A stretch of DNA of 64,000 nucleotides from Datnioides undecimradiatus (Eukaryota; Chordata; Actinopteri; Lobotiformes; Datnioididae). This document shows positions 15,201 through 28,875 of the stretch, piece after piece. Where the stretch lies: assembly GCA_008933995.1 (NCBI GenBank), contig WARS01000033.1, forward strand, positions 3,221,813-3,285,812, written 5' to 3'. The number at the start of each line of letters is the position of its first letter. Position 1 is the stretch's first letter. Made by a program: the position numbers and the translations under genes. Under the pieces are notes generated by a model. It saw only the letters and a program-made list of their open reading frames with translations, searched no databases and was not told where the DNA came from.

Positions 15201-18200
15201 AATGGACTGTAAAAATATAACTACCCACAACTTTTATGCACCAAAATTTGGAAAATATTTGATGACACATATCATTTGAGGTTTGAGGTTTGAGAGACAT
15301 CTCAACATTGAAAAGGGCCCTTTATCCTTGTGTGGAAACCAAGTTCTGTCAGAAGAAGATGAACAAAAAGATGAACATAAGACAGATGAAAATAGAAATA
15401 TTCTCAGTAAATCAGAATTAGAAAATATTGTATCAGATATAATAGATAGCTGTGTATCACAGTTGTGAATGAACGGGAAATTAGTCTGAGTTACTAATTG
15501 CATCTCTAAAGTACTTTAATTACTTTACCAGTTACTACAAATAAAAGTAATGAGTTTTTTGTGAAATTATTATATATGAGTATATTGTAGTTATATTAAT
15601 ATGTCAATGCTGCTCTTGCAAACTGTGGGACAAGACAACTGTCAAGCAGCAAACACTAGTGTTCCTACCTGTTAGCTACACTTGTATTGTCTTGGTTAGA
15701 CAGGAGAATTTAATGGAAGAAGACCAACATGCAGCTGATTTACAGGTTAAGTGAGTGTTGCTACAGTAGGTTATAATTATATCTGAATAGTCCAAGTTTC
15801 TTCTGGCTATTTTAGAAAATACACTACAACAAGGAAAAACAAGCTCACACTGACTGAACGGTCTTGATTCACCCTGAGATTGTCTGATGTAAAATCATAA
15901 ACTGAAAAATCCAGCAACATTGCATTTGCGAGTAACAAGCCTTCAAGGGAGTAATTATGTCATTACCTTTGAAGTGTAACTGATCACTTTTTCCTTTTTT
16001 GTGGAGAAAATAGTTGTTTGGAGTATTTTTTGTTTGTTAGCGTGACAGCCATGTTGCTGTTAGTTATTGAGGTTTTGTCTCTTATACTGAGGTTCAACCA
16101 TCCAAAATGACCAAATTTCCATATTTATCTTATACAAATTTTACCCAACTTGTGACAAAAATGTACTCTATGCCATTTGGCTGAGCATGGTTAAACCTGC
16201 GCAGTCAAATGTTCTGGACTCAGTGTGAACATACAGTGGTGCTCATTCAGAGTGGGGCCTGTGCTGGATATTCATACTTCCAGGCGCAATATGGCAAAAA
16301 GCTTTTTATGGTTTAATTTTTAAAGGGCCAGTTCACACAAATAACCAGGTTCTATTCCATTTCCATATGCAAATAGCTTTGGGTGTGCAGATCAATCTGC
16401 ACGGGGTTCTTCTTCAGGAAACAACTGAATAAATACAAGAAGACAAATGCAGATTGTTCCATGCTAGTAATTAGCATGTGAATTACAGGCTTTGGCCTTC
16501 ACAGACATCAGATCTCAACTCCAGCTGAACACCTGCTACAGGTGTAGAGCTTTTCAGCAAAGTCCCACAGACTTGGAGGACGTCAAAGTCGGAAGCTGTC
16601 CCAGGCACTCTTTCACTTCTTCGTTTCCTTGCCACCCAAACCTGTTGCTCTGGCATTTTGATGCATCACCAGGCAGAGAAAGGAATGACATTCTCACACC
16701 TGCCTCTAAATGTATTAAATTGCAGGAAAGCTCATCAGTACTAATGACAAAAGCCAATCAGATAATGAAAATAGCCCATCTGGCGCGGTGAGAGGAAGGT
16801 GAAAGAAGCAGTAACAGGCAGAGGGGTGGGGTGAGAAAATGCAGCGATAGCAGCAGAATCTCTGTTCTTCTGACGCTTACTTTTCCTCTCAAACTCTTTC
16901 TCACCCTCTCCTGCCTGCTTGCATCTCCAGAAATGAAATATTCATGGAAGGATTCTGGATTTTTATCTGCTGCTTATCATCCCAGCAGCCTCCCGCTCTG
17001 CTACTACTGCTGCAAACGCCACCACAACAGCAGCGAGGCCACCCACGTCACCGCCGGGCACCTACTGCAAGTTCAGCCCTGTTTATTCTGAAAAGCTGGT
17101 GCATATATTCAAGGCCCAGCTCCATCTCCACCTCCAGTCCCCCTCCCCTATCTTCTTCCCACCCACACAGCAAGACAAGAAGAAGAGCAAAATGGTAAAA
17201 TGGAAAATGAGGGCAAGGGGGTGCAGATATCACAGAAATGGGAAAGAAGGAGGGAGGAGATAAGGAAGTAATAACTGAAGAGGAAGGAACAGATGACTGG
17301 AGGTTGGGAGCATGGTGCACCGGGAAGAGCACCATAACAGGCCTGTGATATTCTGGGGCCAATGGGAGCATTGGCCCCAGATTCTCCCGAAATTTCAGTG
17401 GCTCGTTTTCTCCCACTGAGAGCAAACATGAAAAAAACACATCCTGAGTGAAACTCCATTTTCAGTGCATGAAGAATAGATTCTGACATTCGCTTGTGTT
17501 CATGCTTGTGATGCTGAGGCTGCATCCTGTGAGCCTGGGCAGCTCCGGAGCAGCTTCAAAGGAAGAGCAACTGCTCCCCCCAGAGGATTCACTGCGCTCA
17601 GCGTTACTCAGGATAAGTGATCATGAAGACTGGTGACTCAGGATCAACCTGCTGTTAACACGCAAGTCTCTCTGAAAATACCTACTGTAAGCCACTGAAG
17701 TGCATATTGAAGCATTAACAGTTAGCATTACCATATTTATGTAAGTAGTATATGGTAATACTTATTATTTTTCCTGAGTGAAATAAATGTTTTTATTATT
17801 TGTTATTCTGTTTGTTATGGTTATTTTTATTATTTTATTTATTATTTTAATTATGAATGATAAATTCAATATTCTGTATACTTACATTGATTTGGTCCTT
17901 TACTGTGTTGTTTTATTTTTCTTATGTTATATGGATTTTATATAGTTTTCTGTAATCGCTATTTAATTATTTATAAAATATTTTTTCATCATTCTTCTTT
18001 TGCCTGAGTCAAAGTAAAGCTGCACGGTTTCCTTCTCATATGCACCATGTGTTGTATTCGCACTGTGACAGTCAGGGAGGCTGCACACTGAGCAAAGCAT
18101 CCACTGACACACTTGTGCTTGTTATTCTAATGCAGGTACAGCAAAGTGATCTGGGTTGAAACAGTTTGTCATCTTTAAAACTTGTTTGTCTGAATTATCC

Positions 18201-18465
18201 CACACAGTTGGTTTATTTCTGCCCTGTGAACTGAACAATGAAACCTGGTCTATAAAAAGTAAAATAATCCACGTTGTTGTTGCTGATGCTCAGATACTCA
18301 CATATTGTTAACAGGAAGTCAACATCAGCAATCCACCTGCTCTGCTATTGTCTGTGACCCTGGTTAGTGTGATTCATACAGATGGCCACTAGAGGGCAGC
18401 ATACACCACACAGCATGAATAAATCACCCAACACTGTCACTTCCTACAGCAAACATCCTAATCCA
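9205..18465. other. Gene-free interval
   Basis: Pyrimidine-rich tract near 9590-9690 and AT-rich DNA at 17760-17990. A short fragment of a fish-type repeat starting TTTAAAGGGCCAGTTCAC lies near 16320. A 12-bp-arm palindrome is listed separately. Open frames up to about 130 codons are low-complexity and match nothing known to me. Confidence 0.5.
17353..17380. repeat. Perfect palindrome, 12-bp arms, 4-base loop
   Basis: Arms CTGGGGCCAATG and CATTGGCCCCAG around GGAG. GC-rich, so the hairpin would be stable. Each arm contains a CCAAT box in one orientation (ATTGG/CCAAT). Confidence 0.85.
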
Positions 18466-18466
18466 A

Positions 18467-18499
<33 letters not shown>

Positions 18500-18520
18500 A
18501 TATATTTATATATTTATATA
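18466..18520. repeat. (TA)n microsatellite with TTTATA variants
   Basis: About 55 bases of ta repeats interrupted by ttta. Confidence 0.9.
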
Positions 18521-18848
18521 CACATTTTCATGTGTATATGTTTTTTCCATTGTGTTTGTGATACTGACTGAGATTATTCTTGCTGTGCAGTAAATCTTTA
18601 CTTACTCTCTATGTTGTCACTCTCTTCTATCCCCAGAGCTTTGATATTGGACTTAATCACTCTCTGTGTTGCTCAGGTGTGGTTTACATGGTGTTGTAGT
18701 TTCTTCTGGCTTGTTTTTCATAATAATGTGGACATTTCCACATTATTCCACACCATCCTGTTTTAATCATTGTGCCGCATGATCTGATCCTGATCCTTTC
18801 TGTAGATTAAAGCAATGTGTATCAGAGGGGCAATTGTGTAAACCACAC

Positions 18849-18877
18849 AGGTTCATGATAAAACCTATCATGAACCT
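18849..18877. repeat. Perfect inverted repeat, 12-bp arms, 5-base loop
   Basis: Arms AGGTTCATGATA and TATCATGAACCT. A second 11-bp-arm hairpin (AATAATGTGGA / TCCACATTATT) lies about 100 bp upstream near 18722-18747. Confidence 0.8.
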
Positions 18878-19993
18878 AAAGTCTTTTAACAAGTCTGTGT
18901 AAATGCCCTTTGTAACTTGTGGTTCTCTTTGAATCTCTTTGAATCATTTCATTAAACTTCCACAATCATCTCCACCCAGGTTCTCCATCTAACACCTTCC
19001 ACCTCTCCACCTTTGTCCTACCAGAGAGTCCTGCTCTAGAAAGAACAGTCCCATCAAGGTCTGATCCATCTTTTCCTTCCACCTTAACCCGTGTCCTCCT
19101 CAGCCTCACGTCTCCAAATCTGGATTACCAGCTGCTCCACTTCCCCAAGGAGGACCCAGGTTTACTGAATCTAATTAGATTTATGGATATTTTTTTAATT
19201 GGAAGTGTGTTTGAGCATATGCATCACTAGAATACAGCAATAAAACAAACGAGAAGCTCTCAGGTCCTGTATTAAAACCAAATCAACAAATCCTACTCTG
19301 CAGAGGGGCCCCTCAGCACAGTCTATCTTGAAGACCTTCATTAGGTAGGTCTTGATCCATCTCCATTAATAACTTGTGCTTATTTGCATCACTACAAACT
19401 AATCAACACGCAACTAACCTGGTTTCTGTTGCTCAGGGGTTTGTATTGTTTACTGCGTGCTTGAAGGCTGAGTGCTGCACAGACCGTGGACGGGAAGAGA
19501 GGTTAGAAAGGGCCTACAGTTCACGCTCTGGACCCACTAGTCCAGCCATGGGAAGGAAAGAACAAGCATGCTGGAGCATCTGTGTGTTGATGGAGGTAAA
19601 AAATCATTTTCTGGATCAGAGGATCTAATTTAATATTTTAAATTGCAGTTACATAGCCCAGGAAAATGTTAATACAGTGTTAATGAACCAGTCTTCTTTC
19701 AGTTATATGAAGGTATAAAACTGGCACCAGGAGGCAAATTATATCTACAACCTGCAGCTTGATCAGATTCCACTCACTTACATCTACCCATGGACAAAAA
19801 GTGGTCCTTCCATGATAAAAGACAGTAAGAAGCAGCCTCCAACAAGCATGTCTAAGGCAACTGCAACACCTCGAGCTCCTTTGATCTGTATGAACCGCCA
19901 CTGTCGTCACAGGTCACAGTGCTGCTTTTGATTCAACTGAGGATCCATCACTAATTCAGCAACATGATTTCCCATCAGTAACGTGATATAAAG

Positions 19994-20680
19994 TGTCAGG
20001 CCGAGACAATGGACAGGACTCAGACGCAGTAGAGTAAGGTTTCTTTGACAGGCTTTTATTCTGGCAGAGGCAGACTCTCGCTCGCAAAATATCACGGCTA
20101 TGAAAAATTAACTTCTATTAAAGAAACCAAAAACAGCAACAAAAACCTCTCCGTTCGGAGGACAAAACCTACACTACTCAAATCCTATAAACAGAAAAGA
20201 ATCCCTAATAAATCAAAACTCTACTCTTCCACTAAGATAACTAGAAATCAAAATCACTCACAAGGAGGAAAAATCTATCTAGGCTTACGCTAGGAAACAC
20301 ACTCAAAACTCAACACAAAATCTCTCTCTCTGAGGCTAGGAATACAGACTATGAAAATTACAACAGAAAATCTCTCACTAGGAGGCATCAATACTCAACA
20401 AAGACTCTTGCACAGGATGACTTGACTTGACTATAGAAAGAGGCTGGGGTAATCGATGGACGAAACACTCTGGCACAGGACAAAGGGAGACGCAGACTAT
20501 TTGACACATGAGGATAATGAGGCACAGGTGGACACAATCAGGAATCAGGGAAGACAATCAGACAGGTGGCACATGAGGAAGGGCAAGTGACCTGAAACGA
20601 GAGGAGAGTTACTTTTCAAAATAAAACAGGAAATGACAAGACACAAACCAAGACAAGACAAACCTCACCGCGGTGTGACA
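19994..20680 (-). mobile_element. Solo LTR of an LTR retrotransposon
   Basis: A 687-bp unit begins TGTCAGG and ends GTGTGACA, giving the TG...CA ends and a 5-bp terminal inversion (TGTCA/TGACA). It is flanked by the 5-bp direct repeat TAAAG (19989-19993 and 20681-20685), the duplication length typical of Gypsy/BEL-type integrases. On the minus strand an AATAAA signal sits in AGAATAAAAGCC at about 20053-20064, close to the 3' end, which sets the orientation. There is no internal gag-pol and no second LTR, so this is a solo LTR left by recombination. Confidence 0.75.
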
Positions 20681-20685
20681 TAAAG

Positions 20686-20992
20686 AACATGAAAGAAACT
20701 CCGTCCTGATCGCTGTGAGTCTGGTCTGCTCTGCTGGCCCAGAGAATACCCAGGGTGCACTGCGGTTTCGGTTGGTTCCAGGGTTTTCTGAACACAAGAA
20801 CCATTCCTGATAAAAGTCATGTTGCAAACATTTTTTTCTTCTTCACTGAATATTGTTGCAGGTATTAAAGAGTGGTTTTTGAATACAAACTGATCCAATG
20901 ACAATAGATCTAATGCTATTCTATGGTATCTTTATATCAGGGTGATATCTGGGGATATTTAGGTTTAGGTCAGGTTACAGTACAATACAGAT
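20686..20992. other. Short noncoding spacer
   Basis: Nothing recognised between the solo LTR and the LINE tail. Confidence 0.5.
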
Positions 20993-21128
20993 ATTCAATT
21001 CAATTCAATATTCAACAATCAATTCAATTCAATTCAATTTTATTTATATAGTGCCAATTCACAACAAAAGTCATCTCAGTTTACAAACAGAGCGGGTCTA
21101 GACCACACTCATTACTATTAATTACACT
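20993..21128 (-). mobile_element. Truncated LINE 3' end
   Basis: Contains an (ATTCA)n-type tail followed by TTTTATTTATATAGTGCCAA and AGCGGGTCTAGACCACACTC. This closely matches the 3' end of the larger LINE copy at 55704-55830. It therefore belongs to the same family in the same orientation, severely 5'-truncated. Confidence 0.8.
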
Positions 21129-22734
21129 TTACTGCTTAATTACTAATGGGAATGGGAGGATTATATTGAAGTGACCTTCCATTTGTGATGCCTAAGGGGT
21201 CGGTCTCCGGTGGCCCACAGCTGTATTGATCCTATATTGGCCGATCAATTACTGAAGCAATAAACCTGCTTTCAGGAAGATTTCTCATTTAAACTGGTGG
21301 ATTGTTGCACAGTGTGATGAAGAACAGGCATGGGGTGTTTGTTTTGTACTGTTTTTCATTTCAAAGCAATGTGTTCACAATTGTATTCTTCATTTACGCA
21401 AACACACACAGACGCTTGGGCCAAATCGGAAATGACATCACTTTTATTCATTGTGCTGAGAGAAAACATCACTTATCGTCATTTCCAGACATTTCTAAAT
21501 GCTGATCACAACATCAGTATTTGTTTTGACTTTAGGTAGCATGGGTTAGCATGTTTTAGTCATTTCCAAGGCAAAGGTCAGAAATAGAAAATCATCTTTT
21601 AACTGCATTGTAGCATGAAGTCTGCTACAAGCCTTCTGTGAGCACTTGATTTATTGCTTTATCATTAGGTTATATTGAAAAATTGCAATTAACCACAAGA
21701 CAGTAGCTATTGTTTACAAATGTATTTGTTTATTGTTTATCAGAGACAATATTTTCGTGCTTTTATCGTTAGTTTGGGTCGATTTGGAGTAATTATTGAA
21801 AACATTAAACCGACCTCAGCAGTTCCAGTAGAACAAAGAAAACAGGAAGCGTGCGGTGCTATTAGCGGCTGAGTCTAAACTGTGATGTGATGGCTACAGG
21901 CTGCAGCACTATGACATCGTCCCCCCACTCGCAGTGCGTGGAAATCACGGCCATACAAACACACACATCACCAGATTTGTCACCCTGAGTCTTTCACAAA
22001 CTCCACAGGGCCGATCTGAGTGACCACTGCACTACATATTTATATTTTCTCGGTAGCTTAACGAGCGGGAAGATGAGGGAATGAATCACTTTAACCTTTG
22101 TATGCAGCATGCAGGATGCTGCTGCAGCAAAACACTGCGATACTGAAACTTGAAAGTATGACTCATGTGTATGTGTATGAGTGAACCTTGTTTTACTATA
22201 AATCACAATATATATAAAATCACAGCCCATATAGATTCAGCAGCCGTGTATCATGATTGTATGAGTAAGCATCTGAGCCCAGCGCTAATGAGAACTAATG
22301 GGTCTTAGTTCAGAGGTTTTGGGTTTAGCTAATTGTGAGTCTGTCTTCCTCACGTTAGGATGATCTAAGAGTCAAATGCAACAGACCCTCAGTCCAAAAC
22401 AGCCTTTGTTTAACTGGTTTTAGCTGCAGGGATTTACAGTGATCATGCAGTCCAGTCCCAAAGGTCCTTGATGGGGTCGAGATCCAGTCTCCACACAAGC
22501 CAGTCATGTTCCTTCACACCACATTTGGAAAACCAATTGCTGTTCAGGACAACCTGAAGCACTCTGGCGTGTACAACATTGCCTGCTGTGACATTAGCAG
22601 TTCCCTGAATCAAGATACCAAGTCCAAACAATGACGAATAGCCACAGACCCAAAAGTACACACAGGGGCAGCTGTGTCCACATATATACTTATCTTATTT
22701 CATCTTATTTTTGTTTTATATTATGATGCTCCTG
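21129..22734. other. Noncoding interval
   Basis: No gene or well-defined element recognised. Confidence 0.45.
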
Positions 22735-22790
22735 TAACACAATTTCCCTCAGGGGATTAATAAAGTACTTCTATTCTATTCTACACCTCT
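22735..22790 (+). repeat. Non-LTR retrotransposon 3'-tail-like fragment
   Basis: AATTTCCCTCAGGGGATTAA followed by TAAAGTACTTCTATTCTATT. Fish non-LTR elements often end in a fragment of this kind with a short tandem tail. The element body upstream was not recognised. Confidence 0.5.
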
Positions 22791-23104
22791 ATGTCCATTC
22801 AAACCATTGTTTGCTCTTAGTTTTTATTAGTGTGTAAAAATCTAAATCTACTTAACAGCAACTTATTCCCTTTGGCCTCTTCTCTCTCTGCACTCAGACC
22901 AGAAGTATGCATACTGTAAAACAGGATCAAACGCTCTATGTCTTCTTCCAAATTCCCAAAAGGACTTAAACTCCAGGAATGATCAGACAAACTACAGCCT
23001 GAAAATGAAAGAGCATTAACTTTAACGCAGTTTCATTATCGTCCATTAATAATCATTTCATGCAGTTTATTCAGCAAAATGCCACAGGATGATTGGGTCG
23101 ATCT

Positions 23105-23775
23105 CAAACTGGAACGCACGGCGGTCGTTTCACTCTTCAAGCTGAATAATTAAAGTCTGATTCACAGGTTTTCGACTCAGGAGAGCAGCTGGCTGGTGTG
23201 CGGCGAGGAAGGTGACGAAAGAAAGACGAAAGAAAGACGGTACGTCGTATGTCGCACCTTTATTTTCACTTTCATTCAGGGTGTTACACAACACGACAGA
23301 TTTGCAAAGCAGTGCTTGAAGTTTTTTAATCCGAAACAGGTGAGAAACAGTATAGTCAGTGTGCAACATGTGGTAAACAAACACTAATACGTCACTAGAA
23401 CAATATAGAACAGTCGACACACAGTTGCACAGTCTCGTCGCTGGCTGTGGTGTTTCTGGGCAAAACGGATCTTTCACTTTTCAGAGTGTAGCTGGCACAA
23501 TATAAACTGTGTGTTCGCTTTGAATCACCCATCAGCATCACAGTGATTATCAGAAGCACCGCAAACTCCACGCAAAATAAGTAGCGTTAGCGACAGGCGG
23601 CGGCTCATAATGATCCATTTTGTCGCTGGGCGTTCAGTTTGTCAAATGTTCCGTCAAGACGAGTCAGCCGCAGATGCTCCCGGCTGCTGTTGTGTACACG
23701 TTGTTCACCAAATCAGCAGTAAGAGTCCGCAGATTAGTCTCAGCGAGTCGTCTGACCATCACGTGAAGACAACAA
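23105..23775. promoter_or_regulatory. CpG-enriched stretch, possible CpG island
   Basis: By eye about 40 CpG in 670 bp, well above the surrounding DNA. Includes a short tandem GACGAAAGAAA and GTAGCGTTAGCGACAGGCGG. No coding exon was recognised and transcription direction is unknown. It could be an unannotated promoter, a conserved element, or chance. Confidence 0.3.
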
Positions 23776-26700
23776 CCACTTCAGTGAGGAGAAACTGGGA
23801 AAAAAAAACCCAAAATGCAATTGGCATAGAATGCAAGTAAACAAACGCAGTTGGTATATCCGATCAAATATTTCCCACAGAAAAGAATCAGAGCAACCTG
23901 ACGGACATACTCACAGGTACAGGAAGTGTGGGGTGTTGTTAGTGACAAAAATGTCTCAGCGTGGTCTGTTTAATTATCATCTACTTTATTTTTACATTAA
24001 CATTCTAAATAACATGCATGAAATAAAACCACCCTGAAACTTTGCCTCAGTAGACCATATTCCTACAAACTTTGGAATGACTTTAAAAACAAACCATAAT
24101 CTAATTTTTTTCTATACCTCTATATTTTGTCTAGTGTCAACAGATTTTTTTTTTTTAAAAAAGGCAAAAACCAACAAGTTTGTTTTTCAGCGCCTCCAGG
24201 TTCCCACCGTTTTGTTGCCCTCAGGCCTATTTCCTTTTCCTGTTGACGTTGTTAGCAGCCAGCCATAAATATATAGTTCAATTCTTAGAAACGTCTTTAA
24301 AGCTGGTCGTTTTAGAAAAACCTTACAAAACTGAGAGGAAATGCTGTTTTTCATGGGGACTATTTTCAGCTGCAGATTAATACACATTTGTTGTTCTGGT
24401 GAGTGTTTCAGTGTACGTGGGCACCGAGACAAAACAGTGCGTATGTTTGTGCTAATGCCGGAGCATGTCAGCCATGGATGTGTTTTAAGAGATTTTGGGA
24501 AACGGCACTGCTCTGTGGCACGGGCAGATCAGGCTGCAGCCTCTGGAAACATAAGTTACACTTGTTACGACTTGATTTTGGATTTGTTGGTAGAATCAAG
24601 TCATTGGCCGAACAACCAGTTCTGCTCTGTAATTTGGCCCAAAAAAGCACTTTATTAACTGAGTGGAGACTGAAAAAGCCTTAAGAAAGATTAATATAAT
24701 AACCATTTATCTCAGGTACGTTACAGTATGTGGTTTCACATATGGAGCTCTACATTTGCTGTGTAAATTGACTTGACTCAGGAAATTTCACACCTGTAAA
24801 TCACCGAGCTGCACATTTAAATAAAGTGAAACAGTAAATTCTGTTTTCTGTCAGTGTGTGATCAGATTACAGTAAATGAATAATGAAACGCCCCCATTAA
24901 TCGTGAAGCAGACCTGCACTGTTTGTGTAGCTGAATGTAGCGTTCACGGACAGAATCGATGGACAAAGTCAAAACAATGCACTATTGCACTTAAAGGTGT
25001 GCACAGCAGTGAAAAAACAACAGTCATTTACATTATGAATTCTGAAAACAGCATCTCCGTGCAAAACATTTTTGGCGCTAACGTAACCCCATACATCCTC
25101 ATTCAGACCCAAACATCTAACAACCAATACCTGAGATTCAGCTGACCCGACCAACTAACAACAGGTCAACAGGTCGCTTCACCCTCAGTTCAGGTTTCAG
25201 ATAATCCTTCTATGACATCTTAAGGCTTTAATTCACTCTCATGATTATTAATGGAGCTTTTCAAAGATTTCACCTATGAACTGAGAGCAAACGCACCCCA
25301 GCCTGTGTTACATCTCCGTGTACGCAGTACAGTGTGCTTCGTGGAAAACTACACGTCAGTTTCCTTTTTGCTTCTATGCCGACACCATCCCCCTGAAATC
25401 ACATGGTGTTATTCGAGCCACCAAAACAGGAATCGAGAAACAAAATAGCATTCTTAAAAAAAAATAGTTTCATCCATCAGCACAGTTACAATTGTCGACA
25501 AAGCATTTGGACGCAAGCAGCAGTTCATTAGGGTCCAGGCTGACTAGAGATATGGGAACGATGCAGACAGTGCAGGGGTAAAGCAGCAGTGTTTCACATG
25601 GAGTGGGATTCAGAGAACACAGGGACTAAGCACTGAATATCTAACTGGAGAGACGTTCTCCGATGTAACGCAATGTATTATTTTATGTATTATATTATGA
25701 ATATTAAATGCTAATATAATATGTCAAATCCATACAATGCAAAGCATCACATTTAATGTAAAAACTGTGGCCTCAATTGAACAATCACTGTTATTGTGCC
25801 GGACTGTATCAACTTGAGTGTGTGTAATATTAAGAGCTGCGTATTATTTATTATATATAGTTATATTGTGGCATGAGACTCAGTTTAGATTCTCCATATG
25901 ATGACTTATGACAGGTTAGGGTTTAAAGTACTGAACACTACAGTTATGAACTATGGCTTGTTTCAAATGCACAACACCATGGAACTGACCGAGCGTGAGT
26001 TCCGTATGGAGTGCAAAATGTGCCAAATTTGGTGAAGCATGAGTTGACAGTCAACAAAGGTACAAGGTTATCACATGACTGGATATCATTATTAATATAT
26101 TATTACCTAGAACTGAAAAACACAGACTGAAGCACATAGAAAATACAACTCTGCATATTTTGTGAAAAGTATGGTTCAGCACGTGAGAGTGTTTCTGAAA
26201 GAGACACTGTTCGACTCGCTTGAATACATGGTCCCCAAAATGTGACCGTCATACGTCTTTTGTGGACTTGCAGGTCAACTGGCGACAACAAACTACTCAC
26301 AAACACATTTAAAGGGAACATGTCCAGACTGACTTCAACCTGCAGCGTTTAGAAGACTTCAGACTTGAACACCATGCACAGTAACTACAATGTAACACTA
26401 CTACATTTTGTGTTGTGAGTCGACAGATGGGATGAGGCGTGCATGAACAAGAAGATGTGACAGGGATTACAACAATCGGTTCTAAAGAAGCAGCTGTGCC
26501 TGGTGGATACATTTAGACTTGAAGGATACTTACTCTGACTTTACTCGGGCTGCGGTCAGGTGTTTAAGTCTGTCTGTACAGGACATGTCCAAACACAGCC
26601 TGACACATGAGGGGAAACAAGAGGCTCGATGTTGCATGTGTACAAAAGGCTCAGAGGGACAATGACACCCACGTTTTGGCGGCAAAGAACGAATAGTTGT

Positions 26701-28124
26701 TTTGTGTGAGCAAAGAATTTAACAAATTGTGCAATGTTTTAAATAAAGAGGATCTGGGTGTTTTGCTCGTCAGACATGTTGCTTTGAATCACAACTGGAG
26801 GAGAAGTGTTTAAAACTGAGACTTTATTGGCGACATGGTGAGTATCTTAGAAATAGAAAAACCTTTGAATTAACTTGCACTGGCTTTTGGAATCAGCCTA
26901 ATGGCTAAAATACAAATAATGACATCTGAATATGTCATTTGAAACTGGACTAGTTATTAATTCAGTTCAAGGTGAGATCTGCACTTTTCTACTGTGTATT
27001 GCCTACTATGTTAATGAGTTAGGTTCAAATGTACTGATAAAACCAGACTAAATCCTTTTCTGGCAACTGATTTCAGTACAACTGTCACATATGTGTAGCC
27101 TTAAGACTGTGGTAGATACTTTTTATTTTGTAACACACCATGAGTTCGGTATGAATCTTCCTCTAGAATCAAGATCACAATCAAAATATTCACATCTTGA
27201 AACCATGATCCTGAGCGCAAAGACATACGACTCTGCTCTTCTTTGGCACGGTTGTACTCTGGAGATTTCAAAGTAAGGCTAAGCAATAGGCCTAAAACTG
27301 GTGTTGGTACTTTTGTTTCACTTGCATCGATACAACAGGATACAGTTCATTTTCCCATAAAACCTCTCGGATATAACAGCCAGGCTGACATTTCTGTTTG
27401 ATTAATACAATGAATTCCTAGTTAAGGTGCTTCATATTGAATTTCTTAAATCCGTCGGCATTTTTGCTCGCGTGTACGCAACACTGTCCCCAGTTTAAAT
27501 ACCAATAGTAAAGAAACAGATTTGAGGCCCAGTAACCATAGAAAAGATGTCCCTACTGGACCATTCTGCACTTTTGGATTGATGCAATTTGTGTTACGTT
27601 TATTATAACCATAATCTGGAAAAATCACTGTATGCAGTGGCTGTGAATGTCCGAATGTCTTTAAGAAATTGTTTGGATCCAGAGTTTATTAACCTAAGTC
27701 TGCTCTTTTAGTCTCGACTAAGGTGCAGTTACCACGTGCAGGTACTGTAGAAAGCAGAACAGCCCAATACTCATGTATGATGGTTGAGCAGCTGATGTAA
27801 TTGAGTGTTAGTTGCAGAGTTCAGAGGCTTCACTGAGAATCTACATACAGTCTCATTAAGCCAGTCTTGAGTGAAGAAACTTATCACACTGACCTTCACT
27901 TCACACTTAACTTGACATGGGCTCAGGGTCTTTGGGATCTTCACGCGCTTAACTGTGCATGCTGAAGTATCTCAGGCGCGATTATCGCAGCCATTTTTTA
28001 AAATATTGCTTATATTCATTCTAGTAATGAGCATTACACATGAAATTAAAAGAACATTTCATGAATTAAATCCCTGGTCAGTGTAAAAAGGGAAAATGTC
28101 CAACCAAGTTCACATTGAAGGGAA
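23776..28124. other. Gene-free interval
   Basis: Mixed AT-rich DNA with only short open frames. No repeat family, RNA gene or exon recognised. Confidence 0.45.
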
Positions 28125-28875
28125 TACTTTGATGCTTTGGGAAACACTCACTTTCTTGCCAGAAATTTGATGAGAGGCTCCGTTACAGATGCCAGGTGGA
28201 TGTGGAAAATACTCGATGCTACAAAAGCAACAAGTCGTCAGCATATAGGGGCATAAACACAAGCCGGACATCCAGCCAAAGTTCATGACACACAGGTGGA
28301 GACGTGGACTGCTTTCACTGCCCCATTCAATCAAAACTGATTGCCAGCTATAAATAGGAGGGTGCTCATATATTCAAATCAAGAATCCAGCTCCAGTTTC
28401 AGAATACTAAATATCCAATGACTATTTTACATTTTAATTATCACAATCTAGTCTGTAATAATAACTCAAAATAATGCTGTTGTAGTTGTCAAGAATTTCA
28501 ATTTCTATAAGGAGCAATTTTCATTCTCTTCTTGTTTTCTTTTGTCTTCTGTCTTCATCTCTTGAAATTACAAAAGTACCAGATCTATAAGCAGTAAGAG
28601 TCGCAGAAATGTAAAAATCTTAATATCATCCTGAAACACAACCATCCAGATGCATATGTAAACCTGTGTGCAGACTATAGGCATACTTTCTTTACTTTTG
28701 ACACTGCTAGGCTAGCTGTTTCCCCCTGCTTCCAGTGTCTATGCTAAGCTAGGCTAAATGCCTCCTGTCTCCTAGCTTCATGCTTCACACGCAGACATGA
28801 CAGTGGTGTCAATCCTCTTGTCTATCTCTCAGCAAGAAGGTGTGTAAGCAAGTTCCCCAACATGTCGAACTATAT
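28125..28875 (-). mobile_element. Degenerate inverted-repeat (MITE-like) element
   Basis: Left end GGGAAACACTCACTTTCTTG (28139 on) is an imperfect inverted match to the right end CAGCAAGAAGGTGTGTAAGC / AAGTTCCCC (28831-28859). Inside is a block that on the minus strand reads AGGGGGAAACAGCTAGCC preceded by a GCTTAGCAT core. I recognise this from memory as a very common nonautonomous teleost repeat. No exact target duplication was identified. Confidence 0.55.

Noticed and set aside
16320..16345. TTTAAAGGGCCAGTTCAC motif like a fish MITE end
   Set aside because: Only one end seen and no partner terminus, so an element cannot be delimited.
17048..17525. Overlapping 125-130-codon minus-strand frames
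   Set aside because: Low-complexity Pro/Ser/Leu-rich translation of a purine-rich tract. No family features.
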